Assembly (NCBI GenBank): GCA_964545475.1
Contig: CAZJGG010000026.1
Coordinates: 1-38,221, forward strand
Direction: 5' to 3'
DNA: 38,221 bases
From: CAZJGG01 sp964545475
Lineage (GTDB): Bacteria; Bacillota; Clostridia; Lachnospirales; JAISER01
Part shown: positions 1 through 8,197 of the stretch, piece after piece
Position numbering within the stretch: position 1 is the stretch's first letter
How the letters are laid out: every line of letters starts with the position of its first letter
The notes under the pieces: generated by a model
Seen by the model: the letters and a program-made list of their open reading frames with translations, nothing else
Database searches by the model: none
What the model was told of the DNA's origin: nothing
Position numbers and translations under genes: made by a program

Positions 1-79
1 CAAAACGATCTAAAAACGCCCCTAAATCCGGTCGTTTTTACATCTGAAATTTTCCGAATAAGGATTATTCAACACGCCC
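1..79. repeat. Palindromic repeat, copy 1 (cut by window start)
   Basis: This stretch ends in ATTCAACACGCCC and contains the pair AAAACGCCCC / GGTCGTTTTTACATCTG. The same blocks recur in inverted orientation at 8040-8118, and a short version lies at 26203-26252. Combining the copies gives a palindromic element of about 115 bp with ends GGGCGTGTTGAAT and ATTCAACACGCCC. Here the left end lies outside the window. It has no coding content. A REP or MITE-like element is the likely class. Confidence 0.7.
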
Positions 80-129
80 TTATATGCTTAACCCGACTTA
101 AAATAACTAGACAAAGGAGAAGAATTAGT

Positions 130-1032
130 TTGAAAAGTTACAATTTATATCAGATTGATTCATTCACAAGAGAGAAGTTTTTTGGAAATCCGGCTGGCGT
201 TATAACAAATGCAGACGGACTTACCGACACTGAAATGCAAAAAATCGCAAGAGAATTAAACAATTCTGAAACAGCATTTATTTTTTCAAAAACCGATGAA
301 TTTCACGATGTTCATGTACGATTTTTTACACCGAAAAAAGAAGTACCTATTTGTGGCCATGCAACCATAGCTGCGCACTATGCAAGAGCTGTAGAAAATC
401 AATTAGACAGCTGCCGTGTGCTGCAAAAAACAGGCGCAGGAATTTTACCAGTAGACATAGTTCGCACAGGCAACGATTATAAAATTGTTATGACTCAAGG
501 GGAAATTGCTATTGGCGAGGCAATTTCTGGCGAGGCTTTTAATAAAATTCTGCTGGCACTTGGTATTACACATAATGACTTGAGAGAGGATTGCCCTATT
601 TGTATTGCTTCAACCGGTCATTCAAAAGTAATGATTGGAATACGAAATCAAAAACAATTGCACATTTTGCAGCCAAATATGGAGTTGCTTGCAGAAGTAA
701 GCGGAAAAATTGGGTGCAACGGATATTACGTGTTCACTCTGCACCCAGAGGAAGAAGCACTGGTACATGGCAGAATGTTCGCCCCTGCAATAGGTATCAC
801 TGAAGACCCTGTTACAGGCAATGCAAACGGTCCTTTAGGCGCTTATCTTGTTCACTTTGGTATACATTGTGATAAAAATTTAAACGAATTTACATATACT
901 GCAATGCAAGGGGAAGCAATACACCGCACAGGAACAATGGAAGTAAGCGTGCAAATTGCGGATGGCAAACCAAAACAAGTAAAAATTAAAGGAGATGCTG
1001 TTATCACTTTTAAAACCGTACTTACTTTTTAG
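130..1032 (+). CDS. PhzF family isomerase/epimerase-like protein
   Basis: This is a full-length (300 aa) member of the PhzF family, which has a diaminopimelate-epimerase-like two-lobed fold. Visible family motifs are NNSETAFIF near residue 45 with the conserved catalytic-type glutamate, ICGHATIAAHYA near residue 75, and EDPVTGNANGPLGAYL near residue 220. The start is TTG, chosen because AAAGGAGA lies 9 bases upstream and the N-terminus (YQIDSFT...FFGNPAGV) matches the family start. The true substrate is unknown, since few PhzF homologues outside phenazine operons are characterised and no phenazine genes are nearby. The protein should be cytosolic. The stop codon TAG overlaps the first bases of a repeat-like sequence (AGAGCTTGTTTAACATCTC). 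A GNAT gene follows on the same strand 57 bases later. Confidence 0.9.
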   Translation: MKSYNLYQIDSFTREKFFGNPAGVITNADGLTDTEMQKIARELNNSETAFIFSKTDEFHDVHVRFFTPKKEVPICGHATIAAHYARAVENQLDSCRVLQKTGAGILPVDIVRTGNDYKIVMTQGEIAIGEAISGEAFNKILLALGITHNDLREDCPICIASTGHSKVMIGIRNQKQLHILQPNMELLAEVSGKIGCNGYYVFTLHPEEEALVHGRMFAPAIGITEDPVTGNANGPLGAYLVHFGIHCDKNLNEFTYTAMQGEAIHRTGTMEVSVQIADGKPKQVKIKGDAVITFKTVLTF

Positions 1033-1089
1033 AGCTTGTTTAACATCTCCACTTTAGTATATTTTTTTGGCAAAATCCAGGAGGAAAGC

Positions 1090-1605
1090 ATGATTTTAGA
1101 AACCAAACGCCTGTATCTACGGGAAATGGAACAATCAGACTACATATCTTTAAGCAAAATATTACAAGACAAAGATGTTATGTATGCTTATGAGCACGCC
1201 TTTAGCGATGAGGAAACACAAAACTGGCTTGATAGGCAGTTAAGTCGCTATAAAGAAGACGGTTTTGGTTTATGGGCGGTTATATTAAAAAAGACTGACG
1301 AAATGATTGGGCAATGTGGACTTACTTTGCAGGATTATAAAAACAAACAAGTTCTTGAAATAGGGTATTTGTTTCAAAAGGCATTTTGGCATAAAGGTTA
1401 TGCAACGGAAGCGGCAATTGCATGTAAGGAATATGCATTTGATAAATTAGATGCTGATGAAGTTTTTTCCATCATTAGAGATATAAATATTACCTCTCAA
1501 AATGTTGCTAAGCGAAACGGGATGAAAATAATAGATAAATTTGTAAAGCATTATTATAACGTTGATATGCCTCATTTTTTATTTTGCGTTAAAAGAAGTA
1601 ACTAA
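1090..1605 (+). CDS. GNAT family N-acetyltransferase (RimJ/RimL-like)
   Basis: This 171-residue GNAT-fold acetyltransferase transfers the acetyl group of acetyl-CoA to an amine that cannot be predicted. It opens with the RimJ/RimL-type N-terminus ETKRLYLREMEQSDY, followed by a central strand IGQCGLTLQ, GYLFQKAFWHKGYATEA as the acetyl-CoA-binding segment (motif A, a Q/RxxGxA-like loop read as HKGYATEA), and SQNVAKRNGMK near the C-terminus. The ATG at 1090 is preferred over an upstream in-frame TTG because AGGAGGAAA precedes it at good spacing. It may be cotranscribed with the PhzF-like gene. The substrate could be a ribosomal protein, a drug or a metabolite; nothing in the sequence decides. 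Confidence 0.88.
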   Translation: MILETKRLYLREMEQSDYISLSKILQDKDVMYAYEHAFSDEETQNWLDRQLSRYKEDGFGLWAVILKKTDEMIGQCGLTLQDYKNKQVLEIGYLFQKAFWHKGYATEAAIACKEYAFDKLDADEVFSIIRDINITSQNVAKRNGMKIIDKFVKHYYNVDMPHFLFCVKRSN

Positions 1606-1630
1606 ATTTCCAAGTTTACCAAATTGTTTT

Positions 1631-1674
1631 AGTGCCAAACGTTCATTCTTTATAAAGCATGAACGTTTGGCACT
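1631..1674. repeat. Perfect 16-bp inverted repeat (GTGCCAAACGTTC hairpin), copy 1
   Basis: The arms AGTGCCAAACGTTCAT and its exact complement enclose a 12-base loop that is itself nearly self-complementary. A related hairpin lies at 2503-2548, and both are followed 11-13 bases later by GAAAATTTGC and then an AAAAGGTG block. The shared flank argues for copies of one mobile or REP-like unit. There is no T-run directly after the stem, so it is not a textbook terminator, although it may protect the 3' end of the GNAT transcript. Confidence 0.75.
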
Positions 1675-1741
1675 AACTGCGCTTAGGAAAATTTGCTGAA
1701 AAGGTGTCTTAACCGTTGTCGTGGTTAATTTGCAAAAAGTA

Positions 1742-1770
1742 TTGACTTTAGAAATACATGGAAATATAAT
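1742..1770 (+). promoter_or_regulatory. Consensus sigma-A promoter for the 1856 gene
   Basis: TTGACT (1742-1747) and TATAAT (1765-1770) are separated by exactly 17 bases, as expected for a vegetative sigma-70/sigma-A promoter. The predicted transcript starts near 1777 and reaches the ATG at 1856 after about 80 bases. No clear operator was seen. Confidence 0.75.
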
Positions 1771-1855
1771 ACTTATATAGTGACCACTATTGTTGCCATT
1801 GTTAACTAGTGAATTAAAGAAATTGAATATAAAATAGATAAGGAGAAATTAAAAT

Positions 1856-2455
1856 ATGATAATACAATCAGTTAACCATTATGCTCGATATAACAATGCT
1901 AATAAAATTTCTTCAACGAATAACGCTTTTTTTGGAAATGATATGGAGACACGCTTTAATAAGGCTGAAGAACCGTCAAATCAAGGTCCATTTACTTATT
2001 CAACAAGAATTGATTCTTATGTAAGACCACCTTTAATAAAATCAGATGAAGAAAATACATTTAATGAAAACTCTTCGGCACTAAATGATATAGAGGTTGA
2101 CAAACGAGTAAAAGAAATGATGGAAAGAAACAGCGAGATTTTAGATAGAAAAGTGGAAAAAATGACTAATTTATTAAAAAAACTTGGAATTGATGGGGAA
2201 ATTGCCGCTTCTGAAATGCAAACTATTCCTCAGAATTATACAATGCACTATGTTAAAATTGCGGGCTCTGAAAAGAACTTAGTAATAGTGGAATTGGAAA
2301 ACGGAGAGTTAATAATGGGTGAAACATCGCTTAATGAGGACAATGTTTTTAAGCTTCTTGATAGGTTTCGTGATGCAAACGCCTTTAACAAAGCTAAAAT
2401 TAGCGTTGATGAATTGAGAGATTTATTTTTGGATTTTTTGGATACAATCAAGTGA
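1856..2455 (+). CDS. Unrecognised 199-residue protein with central coiled coil
   Basis: I do not recognise this protein. It starts at an ATG preceded by AAGGAGAA and has its own consensus promoter, so it is very likely expressed. The first 75 residues are polar, Asn/Ser-rich and probably disordered (for example RYNNANKISSTNNAFFGN). Residues about 80-110 are charged with heptad-like spacing (VDKRVKEMMERNSEILDRK) and look helical or coiled-coil. The C-terminal half looks like a small folded domain (VIVELENGELIMGETSL) ending in an acidic helix. There is no signal peptide or membrane segment. Palindromic repeats lie on both sides, so it stands alone between repeat elements. Confidence 0.75.
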   Translation: MIIQSVNHYARYNNANKISSTNNAFFGNDMETRFNKAEEPSNQGPFTYSTRIDSYVRPPLIKSDEENTFNENSSALNDIEVDKRVKEMMERNSEILDRKVEKMTNLLKKLGIDGEIAASEMQTIPQNYTMHYVKIAGSEKNLVIVELENGELIMGETSLNEDNVFKLLDRFRDANAFNKAKISVDELRDLFLDFLDTIK

Positions 2456-2502
2456 AAGTCTTCCGTTACATAAGGGGCTGTTCAAAGGCATCTACTTTTG
2501 TC

Positions 2503-2548
2503 AAGTGCCAAACGTCAATTTTTCATATAAGATGAACGTTTGGCACTT
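2503..2548. repeat. Inverted repeat (GTGCCAAACGT hairpin), copy 2
   Basis: Perfect 13-bp arms AAGTGCCAAACGT and ACGTTTGGCACTT flank a 20-base loop. The sequence matches the hairpin at 1631-1674, including the downstream GAAAATTTGC block. A terminus-like GGGGCTGTTCAAAGGCATC begins near 2475, resembling the ends of the element at 26480-26635. It lies between two convergent genes and could limit read-through. Confidence 0.7.
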
Positions 2549-2592
2549 TCTAAGCTTTGAAAATTTGCCAAAAAGGTGGCGGAATGAGGTTT

Positions 2593-3735
2593 TTAGAGGT
2601 TGCTTTTAGAGTATTCAAGAAGCCTTTTCCTGTAATGAGAAAAGTTTTCAAAACTCACTTCTTCGGGTACGCCGTGGTCGCATGTGGGGATATATCCTCC
2701 CCTTTTTTTCATGTTATTCATTATGTAATCAAGGTGTTTATCCAGTTCATATCCCCCGTTTGCTATAATACGTTTATCAATACCCCCGTTTAAAACTATG
2801 TCTGGGTATTTTTTGCCTATTTCAACAACATCCATGCCGGAAGCCACTTCAAAAGGAGAAAATACATTTACACCAATAGTTCTGTATAAATCAATAGCTT
2901 CTAGGCAGTTTCCGTCTGTATCAAGCTGGAAAAACACTTTTTTGTTTTTATCTTTATTCCGTTTTTTGATATTTTCATATATTTGAACATAGTATGGAAA
3001 TAAATATTCCTTAACCATTTCAGGTGAAATTAACATACCCTTGTTATAGCAAATATCCTCACCGAAAAACAGTTCGTCAATAGAAACATGCTCTTGATAT
3101 TTTGCAATTACATTATCTGCAAGATTAAACCATGTTTCCATACAGTCTCTTATTAATTCCGGCTGGTCGTAAAAATTGTAAAGGGTTTCTTCCGGCCCCA
3201 TTAGGCTTCTTAAATACATATACCCTCCAACAAAGTTCATTACAATCATTTTGCCGTCGGCTTCGGCTTTTTTAGCCTTTTCCATTTTCTCTTCAAAGCC
3301 TGTATAACGCTCTTTAGTTAAAGGATTCATGCGCCATTTGCAGTTTTCTTCCCATGTTTTCATATCCTTAACCGGGTGGTCGCGGTATTCCGGCATAAAA
3401 CCGTTTCTTCGCCCTTTAAAATACAAAACCCCTCTTCCGGCAAAATCCTGCACTAATTCATATTCTCCTAAATCTTCTAAAACTTTTGTTTCAAATATGG
3501 GCTCAAACCCTGCCTCGCACCAGCCAAGCCCACCTAAATTATAATTTCCCGGCTCGTCAAACTCAAATTTTTCCGCTATGTATTTTTCCGCTTCCTCCGT
3601 TCCGTTTTCAACTGACGGAATATGCCCCTCCATCGCCCATCTTTCAAGAACGTAATAACCGAATTCCCTCATAAAAACAGGGGCGTTGGGAGTAACCTTA
3701 TAAGTGTCTCTAAGTTTTTTTGCTCCTAAGCTCAT
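2593..3735 (-). CDS. URO-D superfamily protein (methyltransferase-like), first copy
   Basis: This 380-residue protein belongs to the uroporphyrinogen-decarboxylase superfamily. In anaerobes the superfamily contains true UroD and also corrinoid or coenzyme-M methyltransferases of the MtaA/MtbA type. The start has AGGAGAGG upstream. The family-like C-terminal barrel shows FFQLDTDGNCLEAIDLYRTIG, VNVFSPFEVASGMDVVEIGKKYP, ILNGGID-like VLNGGIDKR and the closing segment GGYIPTCDHGVPEEVSFENF. The HxC zinc motif of MtaA-like members is not clear here; Asp replaces it at LDTDGNC. It is the last gene of a minus-strand set with a response regulator and a second URO-D protein, so haem synthesis is unlikely. 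A methyl- or one-carbon-transfer role on an imported compound is inference. Confidence 0.8.
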   Translation of the reverse strand: MSLGAKKLRDTYKVTPNAPVFMREFGYYVLERWAMEGHIPSVENGTEEAEKYIAEKFEFDEPGNYNLGGLGWCEAGFEPIFETKVLEDLGEYELVQDFAGRGVLYFKGRRNGFMPEYRDHPVKDMKTWEENCKWRMNPLTKERYTGFEEKMEKAKKAEADGKMIVMNFVGGYMYLRSLMGPEETLYNFYDQPELIRDCMETWFNLADNVIAKYQEHVSIDELFFGEDICYNKGMLISPEMVKEYLFPYYVQIYENIKKRNKDKNKKVFFQLDTDGNCLEAIDLYRTIGVNVFSPFEVASGMDVVEIGKKYPDIVLNGGIDKRIIANGGYELDKHLDYIMNNMKKRGGYIPTCDHGVPEEVSFENFSHYRKRLLEYSKSNL

Positions 3736-3778
3736 TAATAACCTCTCCTTCAGCTTCCGGTGTTACCGAAATATTTTG

Positions 3779-5332
3779 CTACTTCGCAAGCTGCCTTTCT
3801 TTGTAATCCCTTGGGCTCAAGCCTACAATTTTTTTAAATATTCTAAAAAACGTTTGAGGATTATTAAACCCCACTTCATATACAATTTCGCTAACAGAAA
3901 GCTCGTCTTTGCAAAGCAATTCTTTAGCTTTTTTAACTCTCAAAGTTCTTATGTAGTCATTTATGCTTTCGCCATGAAGTTCTTTAAAAATTTTTGATAA
4001 ATAAACTTTGTGAAGCCCAAATTTCTCCGCTATTTCATCAAGGCTTATATCTTTTGCGTAATTTTCATCAATATAAGTCATAATTCTTTCCAGCCGAGAA
4101 TTGCTTTCCTGCTGTTTATTTTTAATCATAATTTCTGTAAGGCTCAAAAAGCGCTGAAAAAACCAGTCATGCATTTCCTTAACTGTTTCAAGGCTGTCTA
4201 GCTGTTCATAAGAAATCATTTCAGAACCAAAAACCGCTTTAAACTCAATTGCTTCTTCGTTACATTTGGATATTAAAAAACCCATTAAAAGCGCATTTAT
4301 GTGCTGTAAATAATTGTATTGCATAATGCTTTGAACCTCTTTATTAAAAAGGTTAAAAAGCTCCGTCTTTAGCGCACTTATATCAAGGCTTTCTACAAAC
4401 TCTTTAACTTTTGACATTCGCAAATTAAGTAAGTCAATTTGAACCATTCTGCTGTTGTTTTGCTCAATGTCGTAATAAAGGATTCTACCTTTGCCTAAAA
4501 ATATACGGTAACTAAGGGCTTGCTGGGCCTCTTTTATTAAATCCCTTAAAGTTTCAAAGCTGCTTCCGCAGCTGCTTACACCCACGGTTATTTTGCAGCC
4601 TGTTAACTCTTCTAATGACGAACGCAGGCTTGTAACGATTGTAAACCTTTCATTAAAAGTATTCATTTTGCTTGAATTTAAAGGGATATATGCCAAAACT
4701 AAAAATACGCCGTTTTGCATACAGCAGACTTCTCCGTTTTTAAAGCCCAATAATATGTTTTTTAATGCATTCAGCAAGTTATTTAATACATTTTGTGTGT
4801 TTGCCGAAAAACCTTCCGGCTTTACAGCGCAACAAAAATAACCTAAATTGTCTTCCGGTAGGGTTAATTCATTTTTTAAGACAGCTCCGCAGTCCACTCC
4901 GCCTATAATGCTTTCAAGAATACTTCCGCTGTTTTCTGCAATTATTTCCCCACTTACTGTTTTATTAAAAGATAGACTTAGCAACGCATTTGTAATCATC
5001 TCCTCCGTTAATGAGTCTTTTATCAAATAATCCGATACTTTAAGTTTAAGTGCCTGCTTTGCATAATAAAAGTCTTCGTGACAGCTTAAAATTATAATTT
5101 TCTGCATACTGTCTTTTTCTCTAATTTGTTTTATTAAGTCCAAGCCGTTCATAATCGGCATTTGAATATCTGTAATAATTAAGTCCGGGTTCGTATGCTC
5201 ATATATTTCCAAAGCTTCTTTTCCGTTGCGTGCTTCCGAAACAATTTTAAAGCCTAAGCTTTCCCAATTGCACGCAATTTTTAAAAGCTCTCTTGCCGGT
5301 TTTTCGTCGTCCACAATTAAAACTGTTCTCAT
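3779..5332 (-). CDS. Response regulator with AraC-type DNA-binding domain (YesN-like)
   Basis: The protein has about 517 residues. An N-terminal receiver (VLIVDDEKPARELL, phospho-acceptor Asp in DLIITDIQMPIMNG near residue 54, and a YLIKDS lysine) is followed by a long linker domain and a C-terminal double helix-turn-helix of the AraC/XylS type (SLDEIAEKFGLHKVYLSKIFK and SVSEIVYEVGFNNPQTFFRIFKK). It should activate transcription when phosphorylated. The ATG at 5332 is preferred over the upstream TTG because receivers begin right before the VLIVDDE strand; the ribosome-binding site (GCAGG) is modest. It sits between two URO-D genes on the same strand. The YesM-type kinase at 11340-13121 is the likely partner, but about 6 kb away. 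Confidence 0.92.
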   Translation of the reverse strand: MRTVLIVDDEKPARELLKIACNWESLGFKIVSEARNGKEALEIYEHTNPDLIITDIQMPIMNGLDLIKQIREKDSMQKIIILSCHEDFYYAKQALKLKVSDYLIKDSLTEEMITNALLSLSFNKTVSGEIIAENSGSILESIIGGVDCGAVLKNELTLPEDNLGYFCCAVKPEGFSANTQNVLNNLLNALKNILLGFKNGEVCCMQNGVFLVLAYIPLNSSKMNTFNERFTIVTSLRSSLEELTGCKITVGVSSCGSSFETLRDLIKEAQQALSYRIFLGKGRILYYDIEQNNSRMVQIDLLNLRMSKVKEFVESLDISALKTELFNLFNKEVQSIMQYNYLQHINALLMGFLISKCNEEAIEFKAVFGSEMISYEQLDSLETVKEMHDWFFQRFLSLTEIMIKNKQQESNSRLERIMTYIDENYAKDISLDEIAEKFGLHKVYLSKIFKELHGESINDYIRTLRVKKAKELLCKDELSVSEIVYEVGFNNPQTFFRIFKKIVGLSPRDYKERQLAK

Positions 5333-5373
5333 AATAATACCTGCTTTTTTATGCAAACCTTGTTGAGCTCACA

Positions 5374-6396
5374 TTATTTTAAATATTTGCTTTGATTATG
5401 AAATACATCAACCATTGCCATTATATTTTTAGGCGGTACGTCGAATGCAATTGCGTGGGTTGGGGCTATAATAAGTCCGCCGTCTTTTCTTAAAGCTTTT
5501 ATTATCCTAACCGTCTCTTCCTTTACTTCTTCTTCTGTTGCATATGGAAGACATTGCTGTGTTGATATCCCACCCCAAAACGTTAACTTATCTCCGTAAA
5601 GCTCTTTCATTTTATTAATATCATAAATTTCCGGCTGAAACGTTTGATAACAATCAAGCCCAATTTCTATTAAATCCGGCAAAATTTCATGACAATCCCC
5701 ACAGGAATGCTGCATTATGTATTTCCCCTTGGACTTAACTCTGTCATAAAGCCGTGCCATTCTGGGTTTTATAAACCTACGCCAATGATTTGGCCCCATA
5801 ATAAGCCCTCTTTGCTGTCCCCAGTCATCCCCGAAATAAACTCCGTCAATATCATATTCAAGAGCCACATCTACCAGCTCTAAAAAGTAATCACATATTC
5901 TGTCATAAAAATCTTCCATTTCCTCTGGGTTTGTTACCATGTTTAAAAGAACGTTTTCCATACCCATTAAACTCCAGGAGCGTTCAAACATGCAAAACCC
6001 AAAACCAGCCATTTTAAACCGCCCATCATCATCAGCTTGAAGTTGTTCATACTCTTTTCTTAACCTATCTATATCCGGATTTGGAAATTTATAATTTAAA
6101 GATTCAATATCATCTATAAGAGGTTTCTCAATAACTCCAATGTCTTTGTCTGCCCCGTTTCTGTTCCATATTACCCCAAATTCATCTTTGAAGCAACCCG
6201 GTTTATCAGGCATTTCAGTTGGCCACCCCCAATATTGAATATAATTAAGGCATGGTTTAATTTTTTCTTCAATTTTCTCCTCTTTTGTAAAGTTAATAAG
6301 GTTTTCAAGCGCTTGCGCAGTAAAGTCTATATGAAACGGTATTTCCTCTGTTTCTCTATGGTTAAGTGCCTCTATTACTAGTTGTCTTTTTGTCAT
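5374..6396 (-). CDS. URO-D superfamily protein (methyltransferase-like), second copy
   Basis: This 340-residue member of the uroporphyrinogen-decarboxylase superfamily resembles the cobamide/CoM methyltransferase branch more than haem-pathway UroD. Visible features are the opening MTKRQLVIEALNHRETEEIPF, the central DIDGVYFGDDWGQQRG, a His-x-Cys pair in IMQHSCGDCHEILPDLIEIG that matches the zinc-ligand motif of MtaA-like enzymes, LTFWGGISTQQ, and the closing GGLIIAPTHAIAFDVPPKN. It is the first gene of a minus-strand operon (this gene, response regulator, first URO-D), with only 41 bases to the regulator. A divergent PocR-AraC gene lies 128 bases away. The substrate is unknown. Confidence 0.85.
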   Translation of the reverse strand: MTKRQLVIEALNHRETEEIPFHIDFTAQALENLINFTKEEKIEEKIKPCLNYIQYWGWPTEMPDKPGCFKDEFGVIWNRNGADKDIGVIEKPLIDDIESLNYKFPNPDIDRLRKEYEQLQADDDGRFKMAGFGFCMFERSWSLMGMENVLLNMVTNPEEMEDFYDRICDYFLELVDVALEYDIDGVYFGDDWGQQRGLIMGPNHWRRFIKPRMARLYDRVKSKGKYIMQHSCGDCHEILPDLIEIGLDCYQTFQPEIYDINKMKELYGDKLTFWGGISTQQCLPYATEEEVKEETVRIIKALRKDGGLIIAPTHAIAFDVPPKNIMAMVDVFHNQSKYLK

Positions 6397-6524
6397 AATC
6401 CCACTCCCAAATAAACATTAAATTTATTTATTTATTATATTCTTTTTAACATTTACAAAATAGTAATCAATGAGTTATAATTAGTAAAATTGTTCATATG
6501 CGAAAGATTATATAGGGGTGCTTT

Positions 6525-7361
6525 ATGGAAATTGTCTTTAATATTGCTAAGCTTATGACTTTACTTAAATATTTTAATACACTTACCGGTTTTAGAGTCG
6601 GCGTTTTTGACATATTTACAAACGAAATAGCCGCTTATCCTAAAGAGCATAGCAGCTTTTGTAAAATTATTAGAAGCTGTGACAAAGCCTTATGCTGCTG
6701 CCGGGAAAGCGACAAAAAAGCCTTTGATAAAGCAATATCTCATAATGACGTATATATTTACAGATGCCACGCCGGGCTTATGGAAGCTGTAGCGGCAATT
6801 GTAGACCGCCAAAAAGTTGTGGGTTTCTTAGTTGTTGGGCAGATGAGAAGTGATGAAGACAGGTGTTTTAACGTTAATTCTGTTAAGCCTTACTTTACAG
6901 ATAATGAAATGGAAGCTCTAAGCCATGCATACGACCGCTTGCAAACCGTTAAAAACGATGTGGTTATAGCAAGCGCAAACATTTTAAAAGCTTGTGCCGT
7001 TTCAATATGGCTAGAAAATTACATACTAATTCAAAATGAGGATTTGGCAAAAAAATTTGAAAGCTATGTAATTAGCAATTTGACTGATGATTTGTCTTTA
7101 AATACCCTTACGGAAAAGCTGTCTGTTGGCAAAACAAAACTTTGCTCTTGTGTAAAAGAAAGATACTCCATGCCCCCAGGAGATTTTATAAAAAAATGCC
7201 GTATAGAAAAAGCAAAGGAAATGTTAATAAACACTTCCTTACCAATATCAGACATTGCCAACGCCGTAGGCATTCCCGACTATAACTACTTTACAAAGGT
7301 TTTTAAAAACGTTACGGAATTGACCCCAAGAGATTTCAGAAAAGCAAAATCCATAACATAG
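6525..7361 (+). CDS. PocR-domain AraC-family transcriptional regulator
   Basis: This 278-residue regulator has an N-terminal PocR-type sensory domain and a C-terminal AraC double helix-turn-helix. The PocR part shows the Cys-rich pattern FCKIIRSCDKALCCCRESDKK and the YRCHAGLMEAVAAIV segment, which is typical of this small-molecule-binding (PAS-like) fold. The HTH part shows LNTLTEKLSVGKTKLCSCVKE and ISDIANAVGIPDYNYFTKVFK. The archetype PocR controls 1,2-propanediol and cobalamin genes in Salmonella. Here the gene is divergent from the URO-D operon across 128 bases, so that operon is the likely target. It has an ATG start with a weak GGGGTGC site. It is very likely cytosolic. Confidence 0.88.
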   Translation: MEIVFNIAKLMTLLKYFNTLTGFRVGVFDIFTNEIAAYPKEHSSFCKIIRSCDKALCCCRESDKKAFDKAISHNDVYIYRCHAGLMEAVAAIVDRQKVVGFLVVGQMRSDEDRCFNVNSVKPYFTDNEMEALSHAYDRLQTVKNDVVIASANILKACAVSIWLENYILIQNEDLAKKFESYVISNLTDDLSLNTLTEKLSVGKTKLCSCVKERYSMPPGDFIKKCRIEKAKEMLINTSLPISDIANAVGIPDYNYFTKVFKNVTELTPRDFRKAKSIT

Positions 7362-7386
7362 AATTAAAATGAATCACTTTTATATA

Positions 7387-7839
7387 TTATTCAATAGAGG
7401 CTAAGTTTTCATTTCTTTCTTGAATAAACTTCATTAGTTCGTCATATGACATATCGAAGTGCTTAGCAGCATTATTTTGAATATCATAACCCATTTTTTG
7501 CAACTTAAACATCTCTTCGTCAACAACAATTTGTTTTCTTTCTTCTTCTAATTGTTCTAATTCTTCATCTGTTAATTGGTAGTCATTGATGTCGTAATTT
7601 TTGCTAATCTCTTCTATATAGCTAAGAACTTCTTCTATATTTGGCTTTGTTTTAGGTGTTGGCGTATTTGTAGTCTCAATTTGCATTTCGTCTTTATTTT
7701 CATTGTTGGTACTCCCATTATTATTGTTAACTGCTATATCAGTATCATTTCTCAGGTAAACTTGCACAAAAACAAAAGAAAAGAAACAAACAATTAATGT
7801 TATACATAAAATTATCTTTGTTTTAGTTTTTATTTTCAT
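7387..7839 (-). CDS. Unrecognised membrane-anchored protein
   Basis: This protein of about 150 residues has a single N-terminal hydrophobic segment (IILCITLIVCFFSFVFVQVYL) followed by a Ser/Asn/Thr/Pro-rich linker and a charged helical tail (LTDEELEQLEEERKQIVVDEEMFKLQ). That layout fits an uncleaved signal anchor with an extracytoplasmic domain. The ATG at 7839 is chosen because AAAGGA lies 9 bases upstream; two upstream in-frame starts sit too close to, or ahead of, that site. It converges with the PocR-AraC gene with 25 bases between them. I do not recognise a family and no function is proposed. Confidence 0.75.
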   Translation of the reverse strand: MKIKTKTKIILCITLIVCFFSFVFVQVYLRNDTDIAVNNNNGSTNNENKDEMQIETTNTPTPKTKPNIEEVLSYIEEISKNYDINDYQLTDEELEQLEEERKQIVVDEEMFKLQKMGYDIQNNAAKHFDMSYDELMKFIQERNENLASIE

Positions 7840-8016
7840 TGACATTATTCCTTTCGGCAGCATTAATCTATCTACTATTACAACAAGTTTTATATTTTTA
7901 AAAATGTATTTTTTAGCTTACTGTATGTTTGCATCATAAATAATACACAAATTGGATATAATTTTCAATATGTTTGTAACATACGACTTATATATTGTAA
8001 TGAAAACAATAAAAGA

Positions 8017-8039
8017 AGTACCATTTCAAAAAATGTCAT
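8017..8039. repeat. 23-bp direct repeat, left copy
   Basis: The sequence beginning AGTACCATTTCAAAAAATGT and ending CAT is identical at 8017-8039 and 11318-11340. With one mismatch the match extends left by five bases. The copies enclose 3.3 kb of small minus-strand genes. Immediately right of this copy is a truncated palindromic repeat. This is the footprint expected of an inserted block, or of recombination between short homologies. Confidence 0.85.
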
Positions 8040-8118
8040 AATTTCAGATGTAAAAACGACCAGTTTAGGGGCGTTTTTACATGGTTTTGAAATTTTTTAA
8101 TCAATATTCAACACGCCC
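8040..8118. repeat. Palindromic repeat, copy 2 (truncated at the direct repeat)
   Basis: Read on the minus strand this begins GGGCGTGTTGAATATTGATT and ends with GGTCGTTTTTACATCTGAAA, so it matches copy 1 (1-79) over their shared part and supplies the half missing there. The half with the second ATTCAACACGCCC end is absent, and the break lies exactly at the 23-bp direct repeat. The 50 bases 8069-8118 match the short copy at 26203-26252 with about three differences. Confidence 0.75.
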
Positions 8119-8147
8119 TAAAATTAAGTGAATCACTTTATGTAACT

Positions 8148-8197
8148 GCAGTACTTGCCGTATAATGTATAGCATTTTCTAATGGGGGTTCTGCTCA
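8148..8197 (-). repeat. Gene-3'-end repeat, type 1 copy a
   Basis: Read on the minus strand the unit starts ATGAGCAGAACCCCCATTAG and continues AAAATGCTATACATTATACGG. The TGA stop of the 87-residue gene is inside its first bases. Related units follow the genes ending at 8622 and 10092. No transposase is linked, so this is either a dispersed intergenic repeat or part of a cassette-like arrangement. Confidence 0.7.

Noticed and set aside
2593..6396. Haem-biosynthesis uroporphyrinogen decarboxylase genes
   Set aside because: There are two divergent copies in an operon with a sugar-type response regulator and no haem genes; one has the His-x-Cys motif of methyltransferase-type members.
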